Origin: Stramenopiles sp. TOSAG23-3
Taxonomy: Eukaryota > Sar
DNA length: 18,340 nt
Reading direction: 5' to 3'
NCBI GenBank assembly: GCA_900128585.1
Contig: LT642349.1
Span: forward strand, 3,440-21,779
This document shows, piece after piece, positions 1 through 8,850 of the stretch (the first letter of the stretch is position 1; each line of letters starts with the position of its first letter). The position numbers and the translations under genes were made by a program. The notes below the pieces were generated by a model. The model did not search any database. It was given only the letters and a program-made list of their open reading frames with translations, and was not told where the DNA came from.

Positions 1-240
1 GTGTGTGGCTGTTTTTTTTTGAATTTGTTTCAATAACTATACTATACTTGCTAAACTATTAAAAATAGAATAACTTCGCCATATAGATGTATCTAAGTAG
101 GAAAGCGTCAGCAAAGAAGAAATAAACCGATGAAGTATTTGTTCTGAAGGTATTCACTGTATTTATGTGAATGTATAGTTAATATTGAACGGTTCGTTTA
201 CCAACCTTTAGTTGTGTCCTTTGAATTTAACAAAGACAAC

Positions 241-879
241 ATGGCGCTTGCACCGACTGGAAAAACAAAGGCGTGGTCAACCCCAGAGTACATGTTGCCC
301 ATAATAGCAGAGTTTGCAGACTTGAAGGAGGATGACGTGGTCATGGACTGTGGGTGTGGCAATGCGAGGGTGTTGATAGAAATTGCAAAGAAGTCTAAAT
401 GTCGGTGCATTGGGTACGAAATCAGCCCCGACCGGTTGGAAGAAGCCCACAGCAATATTGCCAAGCACGGCATGGCGAAGCACGTTGAAATTCGTGACGA
501 TAATGGTCTGAACTGTTGGCTAATTAACGACAAGTTTACATTTTTGTGGTTGGCCCTGACCGCGAGGGGACTGGAGAGGGTGTTTAAAGTGTTGCTAAAG
601 GATCAAGGGTTTGTCCCTGTAAACTCCATAAAGGACTCGTCGAGGATACCAAAAGATGCATGGCGCATCACCGCCGTCACCTTTTTGTACAAGTTAAAGT
701 CCTCTTCAATAAAGCCTACCGAAACCGTGTGGCACTTAAACCCAGAAAACGAATACAGCAAGTACCCAATGTACAGGTATGAGTTTGTGATGATGGATTA
801 CCCCCAAAAGATGTTTGGTCGGAAACTTTTCGCTGGCACCATGTCCGCCCTTGCTCTTTACATGAGTGTCTTTGCTTAA
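241..879 (+). CDS. Class I SAM-dependent methyltransferase, ATPSCKMT/FAM173-like, with hydrophobic C-terminal tail
   Basis: Predicted protein of 212 aa. The frame is open from 214, but only by a GTG; the first ATG, at 241 (context aacATGG), is taken as the start. Motif I is clear at residues 33-43 (VVMDCGCGNAR), followed by a second strand ending in an acidic residue (CIGYE, Glu60) and a DD pair at 86-87, the usual SAM-binding Rossmann layout. The order TP..., 'DVVMDCGCGNAR', 'IGYEISP', 'LLKDQGFV' and a late 'TVWHL' strand resembles the family that includes ATP-synthase c-subunit lysine methyltransferase (FAM173/ATPSCKMT) and bacterial relatives; that placement is inference. No substrate-specific motif such as NPPY is seen. 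The last 17 or so residues (from L196) are hydrophobic and could be a tail anchor. The substrate is unknown; protein lysine methylation is the best guess. Confident on fold, weak on substrate. Confidence 0.8.
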   Translation: MALAPTGKTKAWSTPEYMLPIIAEFADLKEDDVVMDCGCGNARVLIEIAKKSKCRCIGYEISPDRLEEAHSNIAKHGMAKHVEIRDDNGLNCWLINDKFTFLWLALTARGLERVFKVLLKDQGFVPVNSIKDSSRIPKDAWRITAVTFLYKLKSSSIKPTETVWHLNPENEYSKYPMYRYEFVMMDYPQKMFGRKLFAGTMSALALYMSVFA

Positions 880-1925
880 TTTAACAGATCATTCTTCTTC
901 CTTATAATAATAATAATATAATAATAATAATAAAAAAATTGAAGAATCAATAATCAATAATAAAATATTAATTACCTATTTATCATTTAATTTTCTTTAC
1001 TTAATTGTATAAACGTATACGGTTATAATAACAACAACAAAATAAACAATACTAAACTATAAGTAAATTAAGGTGGGGAGTTTAACGTTGGTGGTTCAGC
1101 ATCTCATTCTTTCATTCGCACATGATCATAGCATAGGATTTCTTCAATTCTTGAAAAGTACTACTGGTAGGTAATACAATTATAAAATCTCGATTAGAAT
1201 ACGTATTTCTATACTATTTGTACAACAAAGATTTCTCTTCCATTCCTTTTTTTTTTCTCTTTACAGCATCTTTCTTTATGAAAAAAATGCGGATTTTTTA
1301 TAATGCTATATCGCTGTTGTTCACGAACCGTTAGTGGACTACGAATAATGCAAGATAGATACTTCAGAAAATGATAAAAGTAATTTGTACTTATCTTTCT
1401 ATACTAATCCATTCAATAATAGGTAATTTCTTCATGACCGGTGAGAAATGAGCGAGAAAAAAAAAGAAAAAAATTATTAATAATTAAAAAAAGAAAAAAA
1501 GCAGGAAAAAGATGAATATATAACAGGTACACAGTATAGAAAATAAAAGACCTGAACGTCCACTTTCAATAATAATTAAATTTATTTTGCTGTCTTTTTG
1601 CTACGACTGTTGTAGTATTACCCAACAAAACAAAAAAAATATAATTACTACAACAGGATGATAGAATGCAATTATTAGAGAAAGAGTGCCAAGAAAGCCT
1701 TCTTCTTCATTGAACGTTTACGATTTTTATTACAACGAACGAAAGAAAGAAAGATCGATTTGGTTGAGTAAACAATTTAATTCGTGTCAAAGAATCTCTT
1801 GTTAAGATTAACATTTCTTTATTTACAAAGTGCTGTAAAGTTTCCCATTCTGTTTTTGACGCAAACACTTTTTTTCTTCTTCCAAAGACACCTGAACTAC
1901 GTATCGATACTAGAAATACACACAC
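880..1925. other. AT-rich intergenic spacer
   Basis: I see no gene here. It contains an AAT-type microsatellite at about 906-930, long A and T runs, and the 8-nt palindrome CGTATACG near 1014. A polypyrimidine tract ending in TTTACAG at 1266, with GTAGGT/GTAATA about 95 nt upstream (around 1168-1172), looks like an intron in a 5' leader, possibly that of the Myb gene, but no coding exon supports it. An ACAGGTAC motif lies at about 1523-1530. The minus-strand reading frame over 1707-2081 runs into the Myb gene and is taken as noise. Confidence 0.5.
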
Positions 1926-3552
1926 ATGTCTGAGAATATGAAGCCGTCGACTTTGAACACTAATCTTTCCAGTGGGCCCAGCAAAAAAATTGTCGGCAAA
2001 AAGGTCGCAAATGGCACTGGAGCCATCAAGTTGGCGTTTAAGGCCCACAAACTTATGGATACTTTGTGCGCCCGTGAGCAAATGAAAGCGGTCACTGAAG
2101 CAGTGAAGATGGAAGACAAGAAGATTAAACAGTCGTACGAGAACAAGTGCCGCGTCGAGTGGAGCTCACAACACGACGAAATCCTTCGTAGCGCAGTCGA
2201 GCAACACTCTCAGACCAGCGATAACCGAGACTGGCACGAGATTGCAAAGAACATCCAAAAAGACATCCCAGGAAGAACCGCGTCGCAGTGCTCTGAACGC
2301 TGGAACAAAGTCTTGAAGCCAGGCCTGACCAAGCGGCCGTGGACGAAGGAGGAAGATGTCAAGTTGGGCGAGCTCGTCACGCTGTACGGCCCCAAACGAT
2401 GGTCGCTCATTGCCATGCAACTAAAAGGTCGCATCGGAAAACAGTGCAGGGAACGCTGGCACAATCACCTAAACCCATGAAGACAATGTCATATTTCAGT
2501 ACCATAAGAAATGGGGCAACCAATGGGCGAAAATTGCAGAAATGCTCCCCGGCCGCACCGACAATTCCATCAAGAACCGTTACTACTCCACGATGAGGCG
2601 GTTAAAGAGGCAAAAGCAGAGAGAAGAAATCGAAAACAGCGAAAAGGGCGTCAAGTCCAAAGGACATAGCAAGAAAGAGAAGATCGAAATCACTTCTTTT
2701 AAAGACTTTTCGATGGGGTACGCTGTCCCACCGAACCAACGCAAAAAGGGAGACGCCGACTCGAAGGGCAAGGGCTCCAAGCCAAAAGGTGGTGCAAAAG
2801 GAAAAGTAGCTGCAAAGAGAAAGAGCAACGTGCAAGGCAAAAAAAAGGCGGCAAAAACGGCTGGTAAAAAGGCGACAAACTCGCGCAAAGTTTCTGGGAC
2901 AAAGGGCAATAGTAAATCGGCAAACAATGCCGCTAAAACCAAGAAGAGGAGCGCCGCAGCAAAGGAGCGAGAGCAAAAAGCAAAGCGCAAGCGTGTCGAC
3001 CACTTGATGCTGGACAGTGACCTGGTTCGCGGATTACTAAGTCCAGAGCCATTCTCCAGTTCGACGATGCGACCATCGTCTATGATCCCTAACGACCAAC
3101 TCTCCATGGGCGATTACGAAAAAATGTTGTCCATGCAATCGCCAGGTGCCGTAACACCCATGGCCATCCGTGGCGGCCTCATGTCACCATCCCTTAGTAT
3201 AAATGGCACGGCACTTTCACCTCATCATATTAACTTGTTGCGTGAACAGGGAAGTGCAAAAAGCTTCCAGATGCTTAACAGCGCGCGGTCAAACAAGAGC
3301 TTTCAGCACTTTTCGGGGGAGGAAGTCCTAGGATTCAATATGAATGGGCGCTATGGAAACGGTCAAGAAAACTTTTCTACCAACTTTAGGTCCCAAATGA
3401 CGCCGACTGCCTTTGGTGGCCCAAATTCACCACACTTTGGGGAATTATTCACGTTAGACACACCATCCAACACATTTTTGGCTTCACCAACAAACATGGG
3501 CTGCTTTGAACCTTTGTCACCATCAGAAGTCAGAACTCTGTTGATGGACTAA
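1926..3552 (+). CDS. R1R2R3-type Myb DNA-binding protein, frame-broken at the start of repeat 3
   Basis: Nuclear DNA-binding protein of the c-Myb/MYB3R type. Frame one (1926-2480) carries repeat 1 (Trp79, Trp103, Trp126) and repeat 2 (Trp139, Trp159, Trp178), ending in RWHNHLNP and then TGA. Frame two is open from 2473 and runs to the TAA at 3552. It resumes with [16 protein letters not shown] and [15 protein letters not shown], which is the rest of repeat 3. Compared with canonical Mybs about ten residues are missing at the join (linker plus WTxE, including the first Trp of R3), about 29 nt. The third R3 Trp position is Tyr. Downstream lies a long Lys/Ala/Gly-rich, histone-H1-like basic stretch (about 2620-3000), then a Ser/Pro/Met-rich tail with about ten Ser-Pro or Thr-Pro sites (for example LLSPEP, PLSPSE). 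These fit CDK/MAPK-regulated cell-cycle Mybs (inference). As written it yields R1R2 only; it may be an assembly deletion, a pseudogene, or less likely a frameshift-read gene. Confidence 0.85.
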
Positions 3553-4186
3553 GGCATGGAGGCGTGTCCGTGCATTCCGGGTGCGTGTACGCAAGTGCAC
3601 CGAGATTAAAAGACGTTCGTCGTGTAGACTGAACATCGACAAAACCCATCCGGTTCATATATATTTTATTAGGAAAAAGTTGGTCCAGGGAATTATTCCT
3701 TGGGCACCCTTTTCGATTAGGTAGGTCAAAACGTTATGCCCGTAAATTAGTTGCGTGCGGCGTCCATTGGTTAGTTTTTAAACATTTTAATATAGTTGTT
3801 TTTCAATTACGAATACATTTAGTTTTTTGTAGTGTTCAAAAACAATTCCTGTCTCATTTTATTTTTTGGTATGAGTTTGATGACTTACTTGGAAGGTAAT
3901 AATGAATGAATAGCACTATCATCATAGCACTATAGTTCATTTATATATTTTATTGATTAATAATTCTTCATCAGCAGCAGAGTAGTATCTATTTATTATT
4001 TGTGTTTTGTTTTTTCGCGGTTCTTCTTCACTCACCATTTTCACCATTCGTATCTAACCGCCACTTCTTCTTTTCTTTATAATTTTATTACTAATTTATT
4101 CTTTATCTAAAGCACAAGATGTTGAATCAAAGGTGTTGCAACATTCGAAAGAATAGAGGAGTTTATGCCCAGAATAATCTAATAAA
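3553..4186. other. Intergenic spacer between Myb and protease genes
   Basis: No gene is seen. It holds the presumed 3' end of the Myb gene, with a small imperfect inverted repeat near 3684-3703 (GGAAT..ATTCC core with CCAG/TTGG flanks), then AT-rich DNA with T-runs that should contain the protease promoter. No TATA box or other promoter motif stands out. Confidence 0.5.
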
Positions 4187-5667
4187 ATGTGGAGATGCGG
4201 TGTGCTCCAAGGCTCCCTGATTGCTGCAATTGCAAACTTCGTCGTACTGTCTGTCATGGCCAGACGACTGTCGTTTCAGACAACGTCCAAGCTGTACAAA
4301 ACCATTGACAGTAGGCATTATTTTACACACATTCGCATTGGTGCGCATGAAGGGAAGCAGCAATTGTTTTCAGTGCTCGTCCTGACAGACACGAGCGATA
4401 TCATCATTCCATGCGATGGCTGTTCAGATTGCGATTCTTCTGCGTCGCCCCGTCGAAAATTTTCCAAAAGGCTCTCGGCGTCAGTCAATGACACTAGCCC
4501 CAATGTAAAAAAACGGGGGGCTTCGGGACCACAACTAATGGACAAGATATGCCTTGGGGAGCATTGTAGTCCATCGGAATCTGCCTATGTTAATTTCATG
4601 TGCGCTACTAAGTTCAACAAATTTTTAAAAGGGGTAGCTGTAGATGGAATTGTGGGAATCGGGAGTGGAGATGGAAAATTCAACTTGATACAAAAGCTGG
4701 ATGATGGTGCAAAACTCACATCACATCAAATAAATATTTGTCTCCCTTCACGCGGGAGGACGGGTACGCTTACTATTGGTGGCTACGAGCAGATGTATGA
4801 CTACGAGAGTATAAGGTGGACGCGGCTGTACATGGTGGATGCGTCACACTTGTTTAAAGTAAAGTGCCGTTCCGTAGGTATTCAGGGCGGGGACAAAGCA
4901 ATGCATTTTCATCAAGAACCTGGGTTTAGAGACTACCGCACCAAGTATTTTTTGACTTGCACGTCGTTTTTCAAGAATATTGTGACAAGGGCAAAAATTG
5001 TAGATACACTAGAAAAATAGGCCCTGATGATGGGAGTATCCCGGGTTCGGTTGCGTGCTACAAAAAGTTAACAGCAGAACAAAAGAAAACGTTTCCTACG
5101 TTTATTTTTCAATTGGAAGCAGACGACGCGAGTTTCCTGGTTCTACCAGAGAACTACTTTTTCGATGCAAGCCTGCATCCCGACGCGCCAAATAAAACAC
5201 GTGGGTTTATGGACTGTATCGGGATAATAAAGTCCGACCAATATTGGTTTGGAGCCAACTTTATGGTAAACCATAACATAATTATGGACCAAGAAAGATC
5301 TTTGATGGGAGTGGCTAGCTCTGCGTGTGCGGAGGATTTGCGTGTTGGTGACAAAGGAGAGGACGAGGGTGCGCCCACAAAGCCAATAGCACAAAACGAT
5401 ATTTTCAACCCGCGCTCCAAAATACCTGAAAAATCTGGGGACGAACTCACAGTCTCTTTGGTTGTAGTACTTATATTATTTGTTGCCCTGCCTTGTTTCT
5501 TTTACTGGCGAAATCGTAAACAATGCCGCTCTAAAATGTATGCAAACTTAGATGAGAACAATTCTGGCTCCGTCGAGTTATCGAGTATAGCTCCAGGGAA
5601 TGAATACAAGGACGAGCCGTGCGAGGAAGGAAGTGAAGGAGAGGAAGTGGTGGGTCCGGCGCAATAG
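4187..5667 (+). pseudogene. Membrane-anchored pepsin-family (A1) aspartyl protease-like gene, broken frame and damaged catalytic motifs
   Basis: The two reading frames form one gene. Frame A (4187 to about 4940) has a signal-type hydrophobic segment (residues 6-24), the iGxP-like strand HYFTHIRIGAHEGKQQ, a first catalytic region VLTDTSDIIIPC (Asp68), a CxxCxxC cluster, DGIVGIGSG and GTLTIGGY. Frame B (open from 4930, ending with TAG at 5667) holds LPHQVFFDL, the tail motif WFGANFMVNHNIIMDQERS...GVASSAC typical of A1 proteases, a TM helix at about 5449-5508, and a short acidic cytoplasmic tail. Plasmepsin V/ASP5 and plant- or stramenopile-type enzymes share this build. DTGSS is reduced to DTS, I see no flap Tyr motif, and the second DSGTT is absent in every frame at about 4900-4940, exactly where the frame changes. 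It is either a decaying or non-catalytic paralogue, or a mis-assembled active gene. Family confident, activity doubtful. Confidence 0.75.
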
Positions 5668-5787
5668 AAGTTATAGCGACAGGCACAATTGTGTCCATTC
5701 GCCTGATCACACCCACTCAGGCCATAATTTATGTGATAGGTTTCTGTATTTATTACATTACGACATGAGTGTAGAGTTATCAGCCGG

Positions 5788-5821
5788 ATTGACACAGCAT
5801 CGCGAAGGATGCTGTGTCAAT
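5788..5821. repeat. Perfect 14-bp inverted repeat with 6-nt loop
   Basis: Arms ATTGACACAGCATC (5788-5801) and GATGCTGTGTCAAT (5808-5821) are exact reverse complements around the loop GCGAAG. It lies about 120 nt past the protease stop, so it would be transcribed as a stable hairpin in that 3' UTR. A role in 3'-end formation is inference. Confidence 0.85.
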
Positions 5822-5845
5822 GTGAAGGCTTAGAATCTACGAATT

Positions 5846-5890
5846 TCACTGTACCTGGTATTAATATAATATTAATACCAGGTACAGTGA
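5846..5890. repeat. Perfect 45-nt palindrome, 22-bp arms with one central base
   Basis: Arms 5846-5867 and 5869-5890 are exact reverse complements; the outer part reads TCACTGTACCTGGTATTAAT, and the centre is A5868. It lies about 120 nt downstream of the ABCG stop and 180 nt downstream of the protease stop, so both strands' transcripts could form it. It could be a bidirectional 3' signal or the remnant of a small foldback transposon. The sequence alone does not decide. Confidence 0.85.
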
Positions 5891-6007
5891 TTGACAACGA
5901 ACAATGATGAAACAAAATTACTGAACCAAGTTAGGATTAGGGTATGAGGAAGCTACTAAATTTAATTACTTAAATAACAGCCAATTTTCTTGTACTTAAA
6001 CACACTT

Positions 6008-7954
6008 TCACAGGCGGTGTCCTTTTTGCATAAATGCCCACCCCAAGAACAGGTAAAGCACGGGTATGAGCAACAGTCCAATTACATCTACCAACACTGT
6101 CTGTGTACTGAATCCCATTTGCGCTATTATAGTTTTTCCGGGGATCAGTGCCCCCACTTCCCCCAACCCGGCCACCTTGGCCCCGCTGCTTATTTTAAAT
6201 GCTTGTCCCAAAAGTTCGTTCCGAATCATACCGTCGTAGGCAAAATGACTGGGTGTTATGTACGGCATCCACTTAAACAGCTTTGGTAGAGAGTCTATGC
6301 TCAAAAAAATGCCCCCAAATGCTAAGAACAGCAGCATAAACAATGCCCCGACAAAGGTCGCGATAGGCATGCTCGGAGAAGCGGCCGACATAAACATGGA
6401 CGCACTAGTAAAGCCAACGTTGCCCAACACGAGCAATACTAAGAACGTTAAAAAGTAACCAGGGCTTGAAGTCCTCAGTCCAACAGGCCAGTACACTATA
6501 GTCCCCAGAAATATTGGTGGCAAAATGCGAAGGAATAAAATGTCCATTAAAACTTCGACCAAAAAGTAGACTGTTGGGCTGTACATTCGACCTTTCCGTT
6601 CCCGCATAAACATTTGGCGCTCCGATATAAATGTCCCCAAGGCGCTGAGTGAAGAAAAACCTAGGAAGCAAGATATGAAAAACAAAACTCCCATTCGGTT
6701 GTGTAGACCTTGAAGGTTCATGTTCTTCCCCGTTCCCGCCCAAAGTGCTGAGATTACGAACGCAGAAACAACGGTCATAAACAGGTGCATCTTGAACAAC
6801 AAATTGTTTCGCCAGTGTCGTTTCGAAGATCGCGAAATCAGTGCTTTTGCCTGGACGCTGAATGGTCCCAAATCGCTCCGATTGCAGCACAGGCAGCAAC
6901 ACCCATTGCCTCTGTTCTCTTTTAAAACATCGTCGAGAGTGCTATTGGAATTGGACAGTAAGGATTCTACAAGGTCGCTTGTGTTTTTTCCCAAGTCCGA
7001 GTCCCAGAAAGTTTTGTGGTGATTGTTCAAATTGGCCAGCCCATCAGCCCCCGCCTGCTCAAGCATTACTTCTGGCACGGACAGTTTGATCTTGTGGGGT
7101 GCACTCATATCTTCCATTACGGGGTTGTCCTCTGCAATTGGTGCAGAGCTGGTATCGTGATCGAAATAATCCTGTGCTTCTTCTGGTGACCCAAAAAACG
7201 AAACTTGCCCCAGTCGATTGAGACACACAACTTTTGACAGTTTACTGAACAACAGGGTCGAGGGTTGGTGCAAGCTCAGAATGACAACTCGGCCTTCCGT
7301 TGCAATATTTTGCAAAACCTCAATTACTTGCAAAGCAGCCTTGCTGTCAAGTCCTGACAATGGCTCGTCCAAGAGCAACGCGCGGACTTGGTCCGCACGT
7401 AGCAGCTCTGCACCAACAGACACTCTTCGCTTCTCGCCACCACTCAGAGTCTTCTTAGCCTCGCTTCCAATAAGAACCTTTTTCTTCGCAGCTTCCCCGA
7501 GGTTTAATTTTTCTATGACGTTGGCGACCATTTTTTCCCTGTCGGTGTCTGAAAGCGTGTGGCAGCGAAGGCGGCAGCAGAAATCAAAATATTCCTTTAT
7601 GGTCAAGTACGGTGGTAGATGATCCGCTTGGGTCACAAAGCCGCAGTGTGCCTCCCAATTCTTCAGAGAAGATATATCAGCGCCATTTATTTGCAACTCT
7701 CCTTTACTCAATTTCATGCGGCCGCCTAAGAGATGAAGGAAAGACGTCTTTCCTGAACCACTGGGACCCAACACCCCATATAATTTCCCTGAAACAAACG
7801 CACTTGTAATATCTGACAAAGCATCCGACTTTGTTTCCCCCTCGCCTACCGTAAGAGAAACTGAACGGCACGCAATTGCCACTTCATCTACCAAAGGTGT
7901 ACTTCTTACTATCAATCGCTGCTCCTCTTCATCGTTTTGCTCCTCGGCCATCAT
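6008..7954 (-). CDS. ABCG-family half-transporter
   Basis: Complete 648-aa protein in the reverse arrangement typical of ABCG (WHITE/ABCG2) half-transporters: N-terminal nucleotide-binding domain, then six TM helices, working as a dimer. Walker A is GPSGSGKTS (residues 63-71), the Q-loop Gln109 lies in FVTQADHLPPYLTI, the signature is LSGGEKRR (170-177), Walker B is LLLDEPLSGLDS (193-204) and the H-loop His is His229. All catalytic residues are present. The linker carries an unusual cluster of five Cys in six positions (CCCLCC, 352-357), possibly for palmitoylation or metal binding. The membrane domain starts near residue 385. Substrates of this family are lipids, sterols, pigments or xenobiotics; nothing here indicates which. 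The start is the first of two consecutive ATGs (7954), preceded by an AG-repeat leader. It converges on the protease gene with 340 nt between them. Confidence 0.93.
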   Translation of the reverse strand: MMAEEQNDEEEQRLIVRSTPLVDEVAIACRSVSLTVGEGETKSDALSDITSAFVSGKLYGVLGPSGSGKTSFLHLLGGRMKLSKGELQINGADISSLKNWEAHCGFVTQADHLPPYLTIKEYFDFCCRLRCHTLSDTDREKMVANVIEKLNLGEAAKKKVLIGSEAKKTLSGGEKRRVSVGAELLRADQVRALLLDEPLSGLDSKAALQVIEVLQNIATEGRVVILSLHQPSTLLFSKLSKVVCLNRLGQVSFFGSPEEAQDYFDHDTSSAPIAEDNPVMEDMSAPHKIKLSVPEVMLEQAGADGLANLNNHHKTFWDSDLGKNTSDLVESLLSNSNSTLDDVLKENRGNGCCCLCCNRSDLGPFSVQAKALISRSSKRHWRNNLLFKMHLFMTVVSAFVISALWAGTGKNMNLQGLHNRMGVLFFISCFLGFSSLSALGTFISERQMFMRERKGRMYSPTVYFLVEVLMDILFLRILPPIFLGTIVYWPVGLRTSSPGYFLTFLVLLVLGNVGFTSASMFMSAASPSMPIATFVGALFMLLFLAFGGIFLSIDSLPKLFKWMPYITPSHFAYDGMIRNELLGQAFKISSGAKVAGLGEVGALIPGKTIIAQMGFSTQTVLVDVIGLLLIPVLYLFLGWAFMQKGHRL

Positions 7955-8330
7955 CGTTGCAATCTTCTCTCTCTCTCTTCTTATGTGTAGAGCAGTAAAT
8001 GTATTTTTGTTAATCTTTAGAAAACTTCTCTTCTGTTAACCGGCGTTTGATTTTGCATTGCTTATTCCTTAACTGCTTCGAATTTATCAATTCACACACG
8101 CGAAGTATACATCTATACATCAATGTTCGAAGTACAACAAAAATTTAAGATCATTATTTTATTAGAAGTAGTACTTTTAGTATAAGTTGTTTTTATTTTT
8201 ATTATAATTCTTTTTTTTTCCTTCATATTATTCGTATGTTGTTATTATTTATTATATTATATTTGATGATGAGGATAGCAGCTTTTATCATCATCGTATA
8301 CTACGACGTATATTTTTCACTTTATGTTAG

Positions 8331-8347
8331 CTTATACCAGGTATAAG
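8331..8347. repeat. 17-nt palindrome with CCAGG core
   Basis: CTTATACC and GGTATAAG are exact reverse complements around one central A. The core ACCAGGTA also occurs in the arms of the 5846-5890 palindrome. Confidence 0.7.
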
Positions 8348-8468
8348 GAAAAAATACAAAAAAAAACAAACAAAAATCACATATATTATTATTATTAATT
8401 TTATTATTATAGATTTAGCTGGAATAGAATAGAATAAAATAATATTATAAATATAAGGAGGAAAGAAT

Positions 8469-8495
8469 ATGTAAAATAATTCTATTATTTTACAT
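8469..8495. repeat. Perfect 12-bp inverted repeat with 3-nt loop
   Basis: ATGTAAAATAAT (8469-8480) and ATTATTTTACAT (8484-8495) flank TCT. It lies about 355 nt past the EI24-like stop, on that gene's 3' side. Because the arms are AT-rich, chance is less excluded than for the 5788 and 5846 elements. Confidence 0.7.
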
Positions 8496-8850
8496 TGTAA
8501 TAGTCGTCTAATTAAATTATAGACCTAATATTATGAGAGTAAAAATGATTCATTGTTATCAACTTTTCTTGACTCCTATTTCCACTTCTTAAAAAATATA
8601 TTAATAATTTAGAGGAGAGAAAGAAGGTTACAATATACGAGGAGTACGAACAAGGCGGAACGCATCCGAACTGATTATTTTTTAGTAAATTAAATTACGA
8701 GAAAGAAATACAATATTTATTAGTACATAGCTCAGACTAGTAATGAAGTAAAACGAACGATAGTATAGAGAGAAGAAATATTTTTTTTTGAAAGATACTC
8801 ACGTTGTATTTACATTTTTAGTTATTTACCAAAATTTGAAATTTGAATTT

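Larger units (their letters stand above)
5668..6007. other. Convergent 3' spacer between protease and ABCG genes
   Basis: Both flanking genes end here. The only notable content is two strong palindromes (5788-5821 and 5846-5890, listed separately) and a telomere-like TTAGGATTAGGG at 5931-5942. No gene is seen. Confidence 0.6.
7955..8850. other. AT-rich spacer between the EI24-like 3' end and the ABCG 5' end
   Basis: No gene is seen on either strand. The right part is the 3' flank of the minus-strand EI24-like gene, and the left part should contain the ABCG promoter. It includes a CT run at about 7968-7979 (AG-rich in the ABCG leader), ATT/AAT microsatellite stretches, and the two palindromes at 8331-8347 and 8469-8495. 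Confidence 0.5.

Noticed and set aside
1172-1266. Possible intron (GTAATA...TTTACAG)
   Set aside because: A good acceptor, but no coding exon on either side; kept only as a note in the spacer entry.
2583-3107. 174-codon minus-strand frame with repeated F/L/A
   Set aside because: Mirror of the Lys/Ala-rich Myb basic domain; AAG/GCA codons read backwards give Leu/Phe/Cys-rich nonsense.
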